From positions 1 through 42,457 of the forward strand of contig JAPLCX010000068.1 in NCBI GenBank assembly GCA_026392035.1: a stretch of 42,457 nucleotides of DNA, in the 5' to 3' direction. The DNA is from Candidatus Auribacterota bacterium (lineage in GTDB: Bacteria > Auribacterota > Tritonobacteria > UBA1439). Every line of letters begins with the position of its first letter. The stretch's first letter is position 1. The translations under genes were made by a program, and so were the position numbers. The notes below the pieces were generated by a model. That model was given only the letters and a program-made list of their open reading frames with translations. It had not been told where the DNA came from and did no database searches. Below are positions 1-7,416 of the stretch, piece by piece.

Positions 1-1
1 T

Positions 2-127
2 AGAGTCCGTTACGAGGCCACGACCAACCAGTGGTTTGATGACCTTGAGAATACATGGACGACGGTTCGCAAAACAACACGTTCATGGTCAGTTCAAAAA
101 ATCAAGCGATTGTGTAACTTTACTTAA
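2..127 (+). pseudogene. C-terminal fragment of an unidentified protein, cut by the window edge
   Basis: An open frame enters from the left edge and reaches a TAA at 125-127, giving about 41 residues with a composition typical of real protein (for example the run TNQWFDDLENTW). I do not recognise the family. The frame has no start in the window, so it is either the 3' end of a gene continuing to the left or a remnant. It ends where another remnant on the opposite strand begins, which suggests a recombination boundary near position 125-145. Confidence 0.35.
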
Positions 128-309
128 TGCGTTTGTATTAGAAACTGCTGGGAGTTTTCAGGACTCCAGGTATCGCTCACCCACAGGCGGAATCGGCCGC
201 AGGAGCACAGCCACATACGCCCCTGCCTATGAAGTTGGCACACAGCGACTGTCACAACCATTGCGATGGTCAACCACGGCCATATTTTTCCCGCGCTGAT
301 TTGCGACAT
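124..309 (-). pseudogene. DUF2585-like membrane protein, N-terminal remnant
   Basis: The frame starts with ATG at 309 and encodes 61 residues: a hydrophobic helix (about residues 9-24), then a cysteine-containing segment (LCSCG) and a W-S-P-E-N-S-Q-Q motif. This order resembles the N-terminal half of DUF2585 family membrane proteins, which carry a CxCG element followed by an ENSQH-like motif. The family normally continues with further helices, but here the match stops just after the SQQ motif and a TAA follows. I read it as a truncated remnant, from memory of the family. It could also be a chance small membrane ORF. Confidence 0.4.
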
Positions 310-340
310 ATGTGACTCTCTTGCTCGCTACTCCTAGTAT

Positions 341-420
341 CGGAATTGAACGGCAATCCCGCTAAGCTGGACGCGGGAGGGAGCGAGCCGTAGGCTCCCG
401 CATCCGCCCCGCCAAGGCGG
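341..420. repeat. Dispersed attC-like repeat, copy A
   Basis: It shares the left block GGAATTGA(A/G)CGGC and right block GCATCCGC with copies at 567-654, 3589-3656 and 42031-42113. The interior contains its own hairpin (GGGAGC/GCTCCC). The left core is degraded here (CTAGTAT instead of an RYYYAAC-type core). Only the shared blocks and the fold support the assignment. Confidence 0.5.
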
Positions 421-566
421 CAGTCCACCAGACCGCACATTACATTTTATCTGAGCTATTTTCAAACATCTTGATTTTCAACTAAAACGCTTCATAACTT
501 ACTCAATGCCGGAGAGATGCAGGCCGAAAAGTAGCCTGTCCCCTTTTCTCCGTCATTTATCCTTCA

Positions 567-654
567 ACTCAACATCAGGATTGAGCGGCGATTTCCCTTA
601 GCGGGACGCGGGGAAAAACAAACGCACACGCGTTCGTCCATCCGCGCCGGCAAA
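567..654. repeat. Dispersed attC-like repeat, copy B
   Basis: It begins with ACTCAAC, which fits the integron inverse-core consensus RYYYAAC. The family block GATTGAGCGGCGAT follows, and it ends with CATCCGCGCCGGCAAA. The two blocks can pair through GCGG/CCGC. No clean GTTRRRY core is seen on the right side, so the site is at best degenerate. Confidence 0.5.
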
Positions 655-996
655 ACGAGATCCCCAACCAAATTACTTCTTATATGCGATTTTCAGGCCT
701 AAAAAACGTGTCTAAGCCACTTTTAAAGGCCCTAAAATCACATAATCACTTCGTGGCCAATAAGATATCGTGGTGCGACCCCGATCTTTGTCGTCCTGGA
801 ATATCTCCCCCCGCTCGTTCCCGCGGATTGTGACGTGGTACCATGCCCCGGATATTCAATCCTCAATGGTCTTGTCATGCTCGCACTACATCAACCATGC
901 TCCTATCAGTGTATAGTAAATGTCTGACTTTTTGTTCGCCGATTTTCTTGAAATGGAGGGAAGGATGATGAGGGCTGGCTTTTACAGGGGGCGCCC

Positions 997-1069
997 GCTC
1001 GAATGACTTGTTCGCGCCGCCAGGCGCGGCAAGTCATGAGAGTCCGCCGGGCAATTCCGTCGTTCGAGC
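997..1069 (-). other. Folded attC-like site after brnA
   Basis: Read on the minus strand it opens with GCTCGAAC (1069-1062) and closes with ATTCGAGC (1004-997), an almost exact inverted pair. Inside lies a near-perfect hairpin: ATGACTTG and CGCGCC at 1003-1018 pair with GGCGCG and AAGTCAT at 1023-1037. It sits directly downstream of the brnA stop codon, where an integron attC site would be expected. It could also act as a transcription terminator for brnTA. Confidence 0.45.
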
Positions 1070-1079
1070 CTGCTTTTCC

Positions 1080-1307
1080 TCAAGCGGTCTTTTCTTTCAG
1101 CCGTTCGGAAATCCAGACCTTGATGATGGATTGGCGGGTGACCCCTAATTTTTTGGCCTCTTTGTCCAAAGAATGGATCATCCAGTTGGGAAAATCCACA
1201 TTGACTCGGCGTTGTTCTTGGTCGGGTCTTCGGGCCTTGGACAAGTCAAGATAGCTGATGACGTTCCCGCCCTTTTCAAATTTCTCATCGAATTCATTAG
1301 CTTTCAT
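1080..1307 (-). CDS. brnA: BrnA family antitoxin
   Basis: This 75-residue protein has the BrnA/CopG-like layout: a short N-terminal region (DEKFEKGGN, then YLDLSKARRP), a strand RVNVDFP that would contact DNA as part of a ribbon-helix-helix fold, then two helices ending in VTRQSIIKVWISERL. In characterised BrnTA systems BrnA neutralises the BrnT ribonuclease and represses the operon. It overlaps the upstream toxin gene by 11 bp, so the pair is translationally coupled in the usual toxin-first BrnT-BrnA order. The family call is firm from sequence pattern. Activity is inferred. Confidence 0.88.
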   Translation of the reverse strand: MKANEFDEKFEKGGNVISYLDLSKARRPDQEQRRVNVDFPNWMIHSLDKEAKKLGVTRQSIIKVWISERLKEKTA

Positions 1308-1557
1308 ACATCTGCACCTCCTCCGGCCTGGATTGTCTGACCGAGATGATTCTGGTTTTAATGCCCCGATAAGTAACGACGGCTGTCCAATGTTTCTTGT
1401 TTATTGCTCCTATAACTAACATCCTCGGCTCATCTTTTGTTCTGGCAGGGATTTCGACTCGACTGATGTCGTGCCACAGTGTTTGTGCTTCCACAAAGTC
1501 TATCCCGTGTTTTTCTTTGTTTGATCGGCTCTTCTGTTTGCCGAATTCAAATTCCAT
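1297..1557 (-). CDS. brnT: BrnT family toxin (ribonuclease)
   Basis: This 86-residue BrnT-like toxin starts with the family's N-terminal pattern (FEFGKQKSRSNKEKHGIDF) and continues with a RelE-like beta-sheet segment (VIGAINKKHWTAVVTYRG) and a C-terminal basic stretch (RIISVRQSRPEE). BrnT toxins cleave RNA and halt translation when the antitoxin is lost. The gene is first in the operon and lies 12 bp from the -10 box, leaving a leader of only a few bases. It has its own promoter, as expected for a toxin-antitoxin module carried in a cassette. Confidence 0.9.
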   Translation of the reverse strand: MEFEFGKQKSRSNKEKHGIDFVEAQTLWHDISRVEIPARTKDEPRMLVIGAINKKHWTAVVTYRGIKTRIISVRQSRPEEVQMYES

Positions 1558-1560
1558 AAC

Positions 1561-1597
1561 GGTATAAATACTATACCCTTTTGGTGTTTACCGTCAA
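1561..1597 (-). promoter_or_regulatory. brnTA promoter with overlapping operator palindrome
   Basis: On the minus strand TTGACG (1597-1592), a 16-bp spacer and TATAGT (1575-1570) form a strong sigma-70-type promoter. The -10 box lies inside an inverted repeat, GGTATA-N5-TATACC (1561-1577), which is the likely binding site for BrnA autorepression. Confidence 0.7.
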
Positions 1598-1618
1598 TTG
1601 CTTTTTTGCTCGTTTTTT

Positions 1619-1682
1619 GCTCGAACGTTGATTTTCAGCGGCGGCGCGGCTTCGCGACGTACGCTGCAAAACTTGGTTCGGC
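1619..1682 (-). other. attC-like recombination site
   Basis: Read on the minus strand it opens with GCCGAAC and closes with GTTCGAGC. The arms pair as TTTTGCAGCG against CGCTGAAAA, leaving one unpaired G on the first arm. An extrahelical base on the L'' side is the hallmark of integron attC sites. An inner CGCG/CGCG stem follows. It begins 5 bp after the stop of the small exported-protein gene, the expected cassette position. Length is 64 bp. This is the best attC candidate in the window. Confidence 0.6.
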
Positions 1683-1686
1683 AATC

Positions 1687-2010
1687 TTATTTCACTGTCC
1701 AGTTCTTGGTCGTCTTGTCCATGTAGACGGCGACATGATGCCAGCCACCTTTTCCCTTGCCGGTGGGTGACCACACGACCGTCCAACACCACTTGTCTTC
1801 TTTCGGTAGTTGTCCGTAAACTGCTTGGGAAATGTAATGCTCCGAGAGGTCTATCTCTGATTTCTTCAGGTGTTGTTCCGCCAGAGTCACGGCCTCTTTG
1901 ATTGCGATTGCTGGCTTTTCCGGCAAGACGGCAACGGACGCCTTGCTTGCGCCAAACGCGCAGAGAACCGTAACCATCGCGCATGCGATGATGATCGTGA
2001 TTCTTTTCAT
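1687..2010 (-). CDS. Small exported protein of unknown function
   Basis: The start at 2010 is chosen because GGAGG lies 7 bp upstream. This gives 107 residues beginning MKRITIIIACAMVTVLCAFG, a clear signal peptide with cleavage around residue 22-24. The mature part is about 85 residues with an alpha segment (EAVTLAEQHLKKSEIDLSEH) followed by a tryptophan-rich beta part (WCWTVVWSP, GGWHHVAVYMD). The helix-plus-strands layout recalls PepSY-type inhibitory domains, but I cannot assign it. The gene is flanked on both sides by attC-like sites, so it may be a mobile cassette. Confidence 0.65.
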   Translation of the reverse strand: MKRITIIIACAMVTVLCAFGASKASVAVLPEKPAIAIKEAVTLAEQHLKKSEIDLSEHYISQAVYGQLPKEDKWCWTVVWSPTGKGKGGWHHVAVYMDKTTKNWTVK

Positions 2011-2024
2011 ATCATTTCCTCCAT

Positions 2025-2097
2025 GCCTAAAGTTCAAGCTCACCGGCGCGCCGCATTTTGGCACATCCGGCGGAGCGAATAGTCAGGCAAGGTTAGT
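2025..2097 (-). other. attC-like site between the FG-GAP and small exported-protein genes
   Basis: Read on the minus strand the site has an ACTAAC core, arms TTCGCTCCGCCGG and CCGGTGAGCTTGAA that pair with bulged bases, and a closing TTTAGGC that differs by one base from a GTTRRRY core. It lies 32 bp past the stop of the FG-GAP gene and 15 bp before the next start codon. It is degenerate, and the call rests mainly on position and fold. Confidence 0.45.
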
Positions 2098-2128
2098 TTG
2101 CGAAAGATTTAGAATTGTATATATCGCT

Positions 2129-3544
2129 TTAGGGGCGGTCCGGACCACACGTCCCCCAGGTAACCCTCATGGTCTTCCTATCGAACATGATCACATAGGG
2201 GGTGTCATGATTCAGCTCCCGGAGGCTGCGAATCGGCGGCATCTTTCCGGCCTCCACCAGGCAAATGTAGAAGGTTACGTCATGATCGACCAGACTCTCG
2301 GGAATAGAAATATTTGGTTGGACCTTCATCGAATAAGGGGCGGATAACGGCGGAACGTTCCTGTATAACGCCTTTATCCCCGCCTCAACCGTTCCATTGG
2401 GCAGAACGGTATATATTCCTCCAGGAGGAGCGGCAACAAGGTAAACGTCAAAACTCAAAGTGACATTCTCCATCAACCTCACGACGAGATAAAACCAGCC
2501 TGTGCTCTCAAATACCCAGGGCAGCTTGGATGAACTTGGCCAAATCGTCAACGCTGGGGCAGGTGTAGGAGCTGTATTCATGAGAATCGCCACGCAACCA
2601 CAGGTGTAATCCCGCACAACAAGGTCAGGTTTGCCGTCACCATTTAAATCACCGGAGGCGAGGGATTCAATCTGGCAGCCGCCGTAATACCCGACGCCGG
2701 GAGCAAATACGCCGCTGCCGCTGTTCAGTAGAACTGTTACGTCCTGTGGCCAGTCGGCATAATTCGAACCATTATCCATAGCGATATCGGGGTTGCCATC
2801 CCCGTTAAAATCGCTCAGTACGACTGAGGAAGGTCTGGGGCCCGCCGGGTGGTCAACAGCGAACCCGAATGTCCCATCACCGTTTCCGCGAAGGACCGAT
2901 ATACTCTCATCCCCATAATTCACCACCGCGAGGTCGAGATTGCCGTCACCGTTCAGGTCATTCGCCGCGACTGAATCGGGAAGCCAGCCGACCCCATAGT
3001 TCACAGCAGAGGCGAACCTGCCATCGCCATTCCCGATAAGGACCGATATGCTTTTGCTATCCCCGTTTACCACGGCCAGGTCGAGATTTTTGTCCCCGTT
3101 GAAATCTCCGACGGCGATTGAGCAGGGAGATTTACCTACCGTATAGCCCACGGGCGCCGCGAATGCGCCGGCCCCGTTGCCGATCAGAATTGATACGCTA
3201 TCGTCATCCGAATTCGTCATGGCAATATCGAGATTTTCGTCCCCGTTAAAATCTCCAACGGCGATTGAACAGGGAGAATCACCCGCCGCATAATCAGTGG
3301 CTGCCCCAAAAGAACCGTCACCGTTGCCGAGCAAGATCGATACATCATTGTCATCGCTGTTCGGAATGGCAATGTCCAGAACTTTATCTCCATTAAAATC
3401 ACCCAGAGCGATCCCCGCCGCCCCGTTCCCCACATTGTATGTAACCGGATCCGAAAACAGCGCGCCTCCGGATTGCGCACGCGCTTCGTATTGTAATGTC
3501 ACTCCCAGTAACACGGTTAACGAAACAACTCCAAATGTCTTCAT
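2129..3544 (-). CDS. Secreted FG-GAP/VCBS repeat protein
   Basis: The ATG at 3544 is preferred over the GTG at 3550 because AGGAGG is 9 bp upstream of the ATG and only 3 bp upstream of the GTG. The product is 471 residues with a signal peptide ending near AQS (about residue 24). The N-terminal two thirds carries six repeats of the type GDFNGDxxLDIA, each a calcium-binding DxNxDGxxD loop of a beta-propeller blade, alternating with VSILLGNGDGxF strands. After a T-P-A-P linker the last 145 residues form a separate beta-rich domain that I do not recognise. Such proteins are exported and bind carbohydrate, protein or surface partners. The blade sequences are very alike, so the array may expand and contract. 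Confidence 0.85.
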   Translation of the reverse strand: MKTFGVVSLTVLLGVTLQYEARAQSGGALFSDPVTYNVGNGAAGIALGDFNGDKVLDIAIPNSDDNDVSILLGNGDGSFGAATDYAAGDSPCSIAVGDFNGDENLDIAMTNSDDDSVSILIGNGAGAFAAPVGYTVGKSPCSIAVGDFNGDKNLDLAVVNGDSKSISVLIGNGDGRFASAVNYGVGWLPDSVAANDLNGDGNLDLAVVNYGDESISVLRGNGDGTFGFAVDHPAGPRPSSVVLSDFNGDGNPDIAMDNGSNYADWPQDVTVLLNSGSGVFAPGVGYYGGCQIESLASGDLNGDGKPDLVVRDYTCGCVAILMNTAPTPAPALTIWPSSSKLPWVFESTGWFYLVVRLMENVTLSFDVYLVAAPPGGIYTVLPNGTVEAGIKALYRNVPPLSAPYSMKVQPNISIPESLVDHDVTFYICLVEAGKMPPIRSLRELNHDTPYVIMFDRKTMRVTWGTCGPDRP

Positions 3545-3588
3545 GTGCACTTACCTCCTTTTGCTATTCTACTAAATTATCTTGTTTT

Positions 3589-3656
3589 GCCCAACGTCGG
3601 AATTGAGCGGCAATCCCGCCAACGGCGGGACACGTTAGCGCATCCGCGCCGGAAAA
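3589..3656. repeat. Dispersed attC-like repeat, copy C
   Basis: It starts with GCCCAAC on the plus strand, which reads GTTGGGC on the minus strand and fits the integron core GTTRRRY exactly. It continues with GGAATTGAGCGGCAATCCCG and ends with CATCCGCGCCGG. The inner part contains a CCCGCC/GGCGGG hairpin. The opposite core is lost. It lies 45 bp upstream of the FG-GAP start and would form the outer edge of the putative cassette array. Confidence 0.55.
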
Positions 3657-3936
3657 ACCCAATTGTCAAGGATAAAGATTTGACCCCCTCCCCTCTCGCG
3701 GGTCGGATAAATCCCTGCCCGCCGGCAGGCGGGGAACCACTACAAGCGGCAGATGAATCTCCACCGCCTTACAGCGGTGGTCTCATTGGGTTCGGGCTTC
3801 GCCCGACCCGCTTCGCGGCTCCCTGCTCTCACCCCCACCCTTCCAGGTGAGAAACTCCCGCAAACTTAGAACAGTATTGACGCTCCGCTATATATGCGCG
3901 AGAATATCGGAGCTTTTAGTAGGAAATCTTTAAGAA
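3657..3936. other. Intergenic region before modA with repeat fragments
   Basis: There is no gene here. It contains the word AAAGATTTGACCCCC, which recurs at 42185-42199 after copy D, and a CCGCCGGCAGGCGG palindrome at about 3718-3733. A candidate modA promoter follows: TTGACG at 3877-3882, a 17-bp spacer and a weak GAGAAT at 3900-3905. Confidence 0.4.
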
Positions 3937-4794
3937 ATGAACCGAACTATCTGTTATCTCGCACCATTCATAGGCGCGTGCCTCCTCCTGTCCGGGTGCG
4001 GGCCGCGGGAGAAAAGCTTGCTCTTCTTCTGCGGGTCGGCGGTGAAGGTTCCGATGGAGGAGATCGCCAGGGCGTACGAGCGCGAGCGGGGGGTAAAGGT
4101 CCTGGTGAACTACGGCGGATCGGGGAGCCTTCTCTCGCAGATGGAGCTGTCGCACAAGGGAGATCTGTACCTCGCCGGATCGCCCGACTACATCAGCATC
4201 GGGGAGAGGAAGAAGCTCCTCATCCCCGCCACGGATAAAAAGGTTGCCTACCTCATCCCGGCGATCATTGTCCCGAAGGGGAATCCAGCGCATATAAGGT
4301 CTCTCACGGATCTCGCGCGGTCGGGGGTACGCCTGGGAATGGGAAACCCTGAAACGGTCTGCCTCGGGCTTTATGGCATCGAGATTCTGAATTACAACAA
4401 ATTACTGGCGCCGGTATTGAAGAATGTGGTGGTGTTCACGAAGAGCTGCGAGGACACCGCCATGCTGGCCGTGCTCGGGAAAGTCGATGCGATCCTCGGA
4501 TGGGATGTGTTCGCCTCCTGGAACCCGAAGGAGGTTGAGTGGATAAGGCTGGCACCTGATGCTATTCCACGGATTGCCTACATCGCGATTGCCATCCCGG
4601 TCTACGCGAAGGATCAAGATCTCTCTCAGGATTTCATCAACTATGTCACGGGGCCCACAGCAAAAAAGATATTTGAACATTGGGGATATATCACCGACGA
4701 GACGCGCGCCAGGGAATTCGCACCGCATGCGAGGATAGGCGGCGAGTATATTTTGCCTCACGACTATTTCAGGATACTCCGCCATGAAGAATAA
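3937..4794 (+). CDS. modA: Molybdate ABC transporter substrate-binding lipoprotein ModA
   Basis: This 285-residue protein has a lipoprotein signal peptide with lipobox LSGC and lipid-anchor cysteine at residue 21. The mature part follows the ModA/WtpA family: FFCGSAVKVPMEEI for the first oxyanion-contact serine, a GGSGSLLSQ loop for the second, and a GDLYLAGSP strand. It captures molybdate or tungstate and hands it to ModB. The gene overlaps modB by 11 bp, and modC follows, giving a complete importer. Which of the two oxyanions is preferred cannot be told from the sequence. Confidence 0.9.
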   Translation: MNRTICYLAPFIGACLLLSGCGPREKSLLFFCGSAVKVPMEEIARAYERERGVKVLVNYGGSGSLLSQMELSHKGDLYLAGSPDYISIGERKKLLIPATDKKVAYLIPAIIVPKGNPAHIRSLTDLARSGVRLGMGNPETVCLGLYGIEILNYNKLLAPVLKNVVVFTKSCEDTAMLAVLGKVDAILGWDVFASWNPKEVEWIRLAPDAIPRIAYIAIAIPVYAKDQDLSQDFINYVTGPTAKKIFEHWGYITDETRAREFAPHARIGGEYILPHDYFRILRHEE

Positions 4795-5575
4795 AATTTT
4801 TACCATTGCCTTTGCCGGCGTCCTCACGCTCCTTGTTCTTTTCCTTCTCATCCTCATCTATTCGCTCTTCGCGCAACTCCATGGTCCCGGGGCGCTCAGG
4901 GGGATCCACCGCTCGGAACTTCTCTTTGCAATCAGGCTGACACTCGTCACCGCGACCGCCGCCTCGCTCCTGGCGCTGCTCCTCGCCCTCCCCACCGCCT
5001 ACGTCCTGGCGCGCTACCGCTTCCCCCTGCGGGATGCCGTTGATACCCTCCTCTACCTGCCGGTCGTGCTCTCCCCCATCGCCCTCGGCGCGCTCCTCCT
5101 CATTTTTTTCAACACGATTCCGGGGAGGCTGGTAGACCGCGCCCTTGGAGGAGTTGTCTTCGAGGTGGGCGGGATCGTCGCCGCCCAGTTCATCGTGATC
5201 ATCGGCCTCGCGATCAGCCTCGTGAAATCAACCTTCGAGGGGATCAATCCGGTCTACGAGGGGATCGCCCGGACGCTCGGGGCAACGCGCTTCACGACGT
5301 TCACGAGAGTGCTCCTCCCCATGTCGAAAAACGGCATCGTCGCGGCGTTCCTCCTGACATGGGCGCGCGCGGTCGGCGAATTCGGAGCGACGGTGACGCT
5401 CGCGGGAGCGACACCGATGAAAACGGAGACGCTCCCGGTGGCGATCTTCCTGAGCTTCGCGAGCGCCGACATCAGCCGCGCGTGCGTCTTCATCCTGATC
5501 GCCGTGGGAATCTCGCTCGCGGTCCTGTTCATATTGAGGAAACTCCATGCTCGCACTACGCAACCTCTGCTGTAA
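4784..5575 (+). CDS. modB: Molybdate ABC transporter permease ModB
   Basis: This 263-residue inner-membrane protein has about six hydrophobic helices. The cytoplasmic EAA coupling loop reads EGIARTLGATRFTTFTRVLL, and the family-typical RAVGEFGATVTLAGATP motif follows. It forms the homodimeric channel of the ModABC importer, docking ModC on the inside and ModA on the outside. It overlaps modA by 11 bp and modC by 29 bp, so the three genes are translationally coupled. Confidence 0.93.
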   Translation: MKNKIFTIAFAGVLTLLVLFLLILIYSLFAQLHGPGALRGIHRSELLFAIRLTLVTATAASLLALLLALPTAYVLARYRFPLRDAVDTLLYLPVVLSPIALGALLLIFFNTIPGRLVDRALGGVVFEVGGIVAAQFIVIIGLAISLVKSTFEGINPVYEGIARTLGATRFTTFTRVLLPMSKNGIVAAFLLTWARAVGEFGATVTLAGATPMKTETLPVAIFLSFASADISRACVFILIAVGISLAVLFILRKLHARTTQPLL

Positions 5576-6653
5576 GGCGGGACGGTTCTCTCTTCGCGAC
5601 CTGAATCTCGATCTGGGCGCAGGGAAGTATCTTGTCCTCGTGGGCCCGACGGGGAGCGGGAAGACGACGCTCATCAAATGCATCGCGGGGCTCCTCCGCG
5701 TTTCGGGAGGCACCATCTGTCTCGGATCACGGGAGATCACGCACCTGGACCCCTCACAGAGGAACATCGGGCTCCTCCCCCAGGATTATTCCCTCTTCCC
5801 CCATCTGGACGTCCGCGGGAATATCCTGTTCGGTCCCCTTGCCAGGAGGACGCCGCGGGATGAGGCCGAGGGTCGGCTTCGCCGCCTCGCGGACGTGCTC
5901 GGGATTCGAGACTTACTGGGAAGAGGCACCGGAAATCTCTCGGGCGGCGAGGCCCAACGGGTGGCGTTGGCACGCGCGCTCATCGTACACCCTGAGGCCA
6001 TACTCCTCGATGAGCCGTTCTCGGCGGTCGACCCCGGCATGCGCACGCGCCTCTGGTTTGAGATAAAAGAAATACTCAGGCTGTTGAACGTCACCGTTAT
6101 CCACGTCACGCACAACCTCGACGAGGCCTCAGCAGTCGGCGACAGCATCGGCGTGCTGATCGACGGGATGCTCGAGCAGGTCGGCATACGGGACGAGGTC
6201 ATGCTGCGGCCGTCAACGGAGCGGGTGGCGAGGTACCAGGGGATACGGAACATCTACCGCGGTGAGATAGTGAACATCGAGCGCGGCAAGATCACGGTGC
6301 AGTGCGGCACCCTGAATATCGTCGCACTCCAGGAATCATCCTGCCGGGTCGGCCAGCATGTGACCGTCTGTGTAAGGCCGCAGGATATTAAAATCATCAA
6401 GGAGGGAGAGCCGCTCAGAGAAGAACTCAGGGACAATCAGTACGAGGCAGAGATCGTATCATCCTACCTCTGCAACGACTTTTGCAGCATGACAGTGCGC
6501 TCCTGCGTGGAGTTTGAACTGAGGTTCCCCTCGTACATCTACAGGAGGCACAACCTTTGCACGGGGAAGAAGATCACCGTCGCGATCCGCCAGGACGCCA
6601 TCGTCATCTTCCCCACAATGCCTGATCGCGCGACCGGCCAGCCGGTCAACTGA
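5547..6653 (+). CDS. modC: Molybdate ABC transporter ATPase ModC
   Basis: This 368-residue protein carries Walker A GPTGSGKT (33-40), Q-loop near 79, signature LSGGEAQ (131-137), Walker B AILLDEP (151-157) and the switch histidine near 189 (HVTHN). Residues after about 240 form the C-terminal regulatory part with TOBE/MOP-like features, which in ModC proteins can bind the anion. It drives ModB with ATP. The gene converges on pstB with an 8-bp overlap of the coding ends and no terminator between them, so the two transcripts must overlap. Confidence 0.93.
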   Translation: MLALRNLCCKAGRFSLRDLNLDLGAGKYLVLVGPTGSGKTTLIKCIAGLLRVSGGTICLGSREITHLDPSQRNIGLLPQDYSLFPHLDVRGNILFGPLARRTPRDEAEGRLRRLADVLGIRDLLGRGTGNLSGGEAQRVALARALIVHPEAILLDEPFSAVDPGMRTRLWFEIKEILRLLNVTVIHVTHNLDEASAVGDSIGVLIDGMLEQVGIRDEVMLRPSTERVARYQGIRNIYRGEIVNIERGKITVQCGTLNIVALQESSCRVGQHVTVCVRPQDIKIIKEGEPLREELRDNQYEAEIVSSYLCNDFCSMTVRSCVEFELRFPSYIYRRHNLCTGKKITVAIRQDAIVIFPTMPDRATGQPVN

Positions 6654-7407
6654 TGATTCCCTGGATATACTCCCGCGTCATCGCCTCGCGCGGGTTGCTG
6701 AAAACCCGCTCTGCGGGGCCGTGTTCTACAAGCTCGCCCATGTAGAGAAAAATCACGTAGTCGGCGAGCCGCCTCGCCTGGCGCAGGATGTGGGTCACGA
6801 GAACGATGGTGTAGCTCTGTTTGAGCTCGAGAAAAATCCCCTCGATCCGCCGGCTCGATTTTGGATCGAGAGCCGAGGTGGGCTCATCGCCCAGGATGAT
6901 CTCGGGCTCGACCGCCAGCCCCCGCGCGAGGCAGAGCCGCTGCTGCTGCCCGACAGAGAGCCTCGATGCCGGGAGCTGCAGCCTGTCCTTCACCTCTTCC
7001 CAGAGTCCCGCCTGCCTGAGATGATGCTCGACCAATTTCGCCAGTTGTCTCTTATCCCTCACTCCGTGTATCCTCGGCCCGTATGCGACATTGTCGAAGA
7101 CCGACATCGGCAGCGGATAGGGTTTCTGCGAGAGGAGCCCCATCTTCTTCCTGATGGCGGTAATCTCGACCGCCGGATCGAATATGTTCTTACCATCCAC
7201 GAGAACCTCGCCGGAAACCCTCACCCCTTCTACAAGGTCGATCAGGCGGTTGAAAGACTTCAACAGGGTGGTCTTCCCGCAGCCGGATGGACCGATGATG
7301 ACCGTGATCTTCCTGGCGGGTATGTCCACGGTTATATCCTTCAGCGCGCGCTCCTGTCCGTAGTGGACATTGAGGTTCCGCACGCGTATCTGCGCTTCGC
7401 CTGTCAT
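6646..7407 (-). CDS. pstB: Phosphate ABC transporter ATPase PstB
   Basis: This 253-residue ATPase has Walker A GPSGCGKT (39-46), the PstB-typical NRLIDLVEGVRVSGEV stretch, Q-loop SQKPYPLPMSV and Walker B IILGDEPTSALDP. The ABC signature reads LSVGQQQRL where PstB normally has LSGGQQQRL, so the second signature glycine is replaced by valine. The start is supported by AGGAGA just upstream. It is last in the pst operon, 9 bp after pstA. No phoU gene follows, although one often does. Confidence 0.92.
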   Translation of the reverse strand: MTGEAQIRVRNLNVHYGQERALKDITVDIPARKITVIIGPSGCGKTTLLKSFNRLIDLVEGVRVSGEVLVDGKNIFDPAVEITAIRKKMGLLSQKPYPLPMSVFDNVAYGPRIHGVRDKRQLAKLVEHHLRQAGLWEEVKDRLQLPASRLSVGQQQRLCLARGLAVEPEIILGDEPTSALDPKSSRRIEGIFLELKQSYTIVLVTHILRQARRLADYVIFLYMGELVEHGPAERVFSNPREAMTREYIQGIIS

Positions 7408-7416
7408 CTCGATCTC

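Larger units (their letters stand above)
310..996. other. Gene-poor stretch with repeats
   Basis: I see no convincing gene here. It holds attC-like copies A and B. At about 517-546 there is a segment containing GTAGCCTGTCCCCTTTT, which resembles sequences I associate with REP elements mobilised by Y1 (IS200-like) transposases. That association is from memory and unverified. The remainder (660-996) shows no coding pattern. Confidence 0.4.

Noticed and set aside
1571-1984. 137-codon minus-strand frame overlapping the small exported-protein gene
   Set aside because: Arginine-rich shadow frame that covers the attC-like site; the overlapping frame has a signal peptide and a good ribosome site.
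3545-3850. Plus-strand 101-codon ORF between the FG-GAP gene and modA
   Set aside because: It is composed of repeat sequence (CCGCCGGCAGG palindrome and others) with proline-rich low-complexity translation and no start signal.
3657-3936. Molybdenum-cofactor-type riboswitch before modA
   Set aside because: The leader is repeat-derived and I see no conserved moco/tuco aptamer structure.
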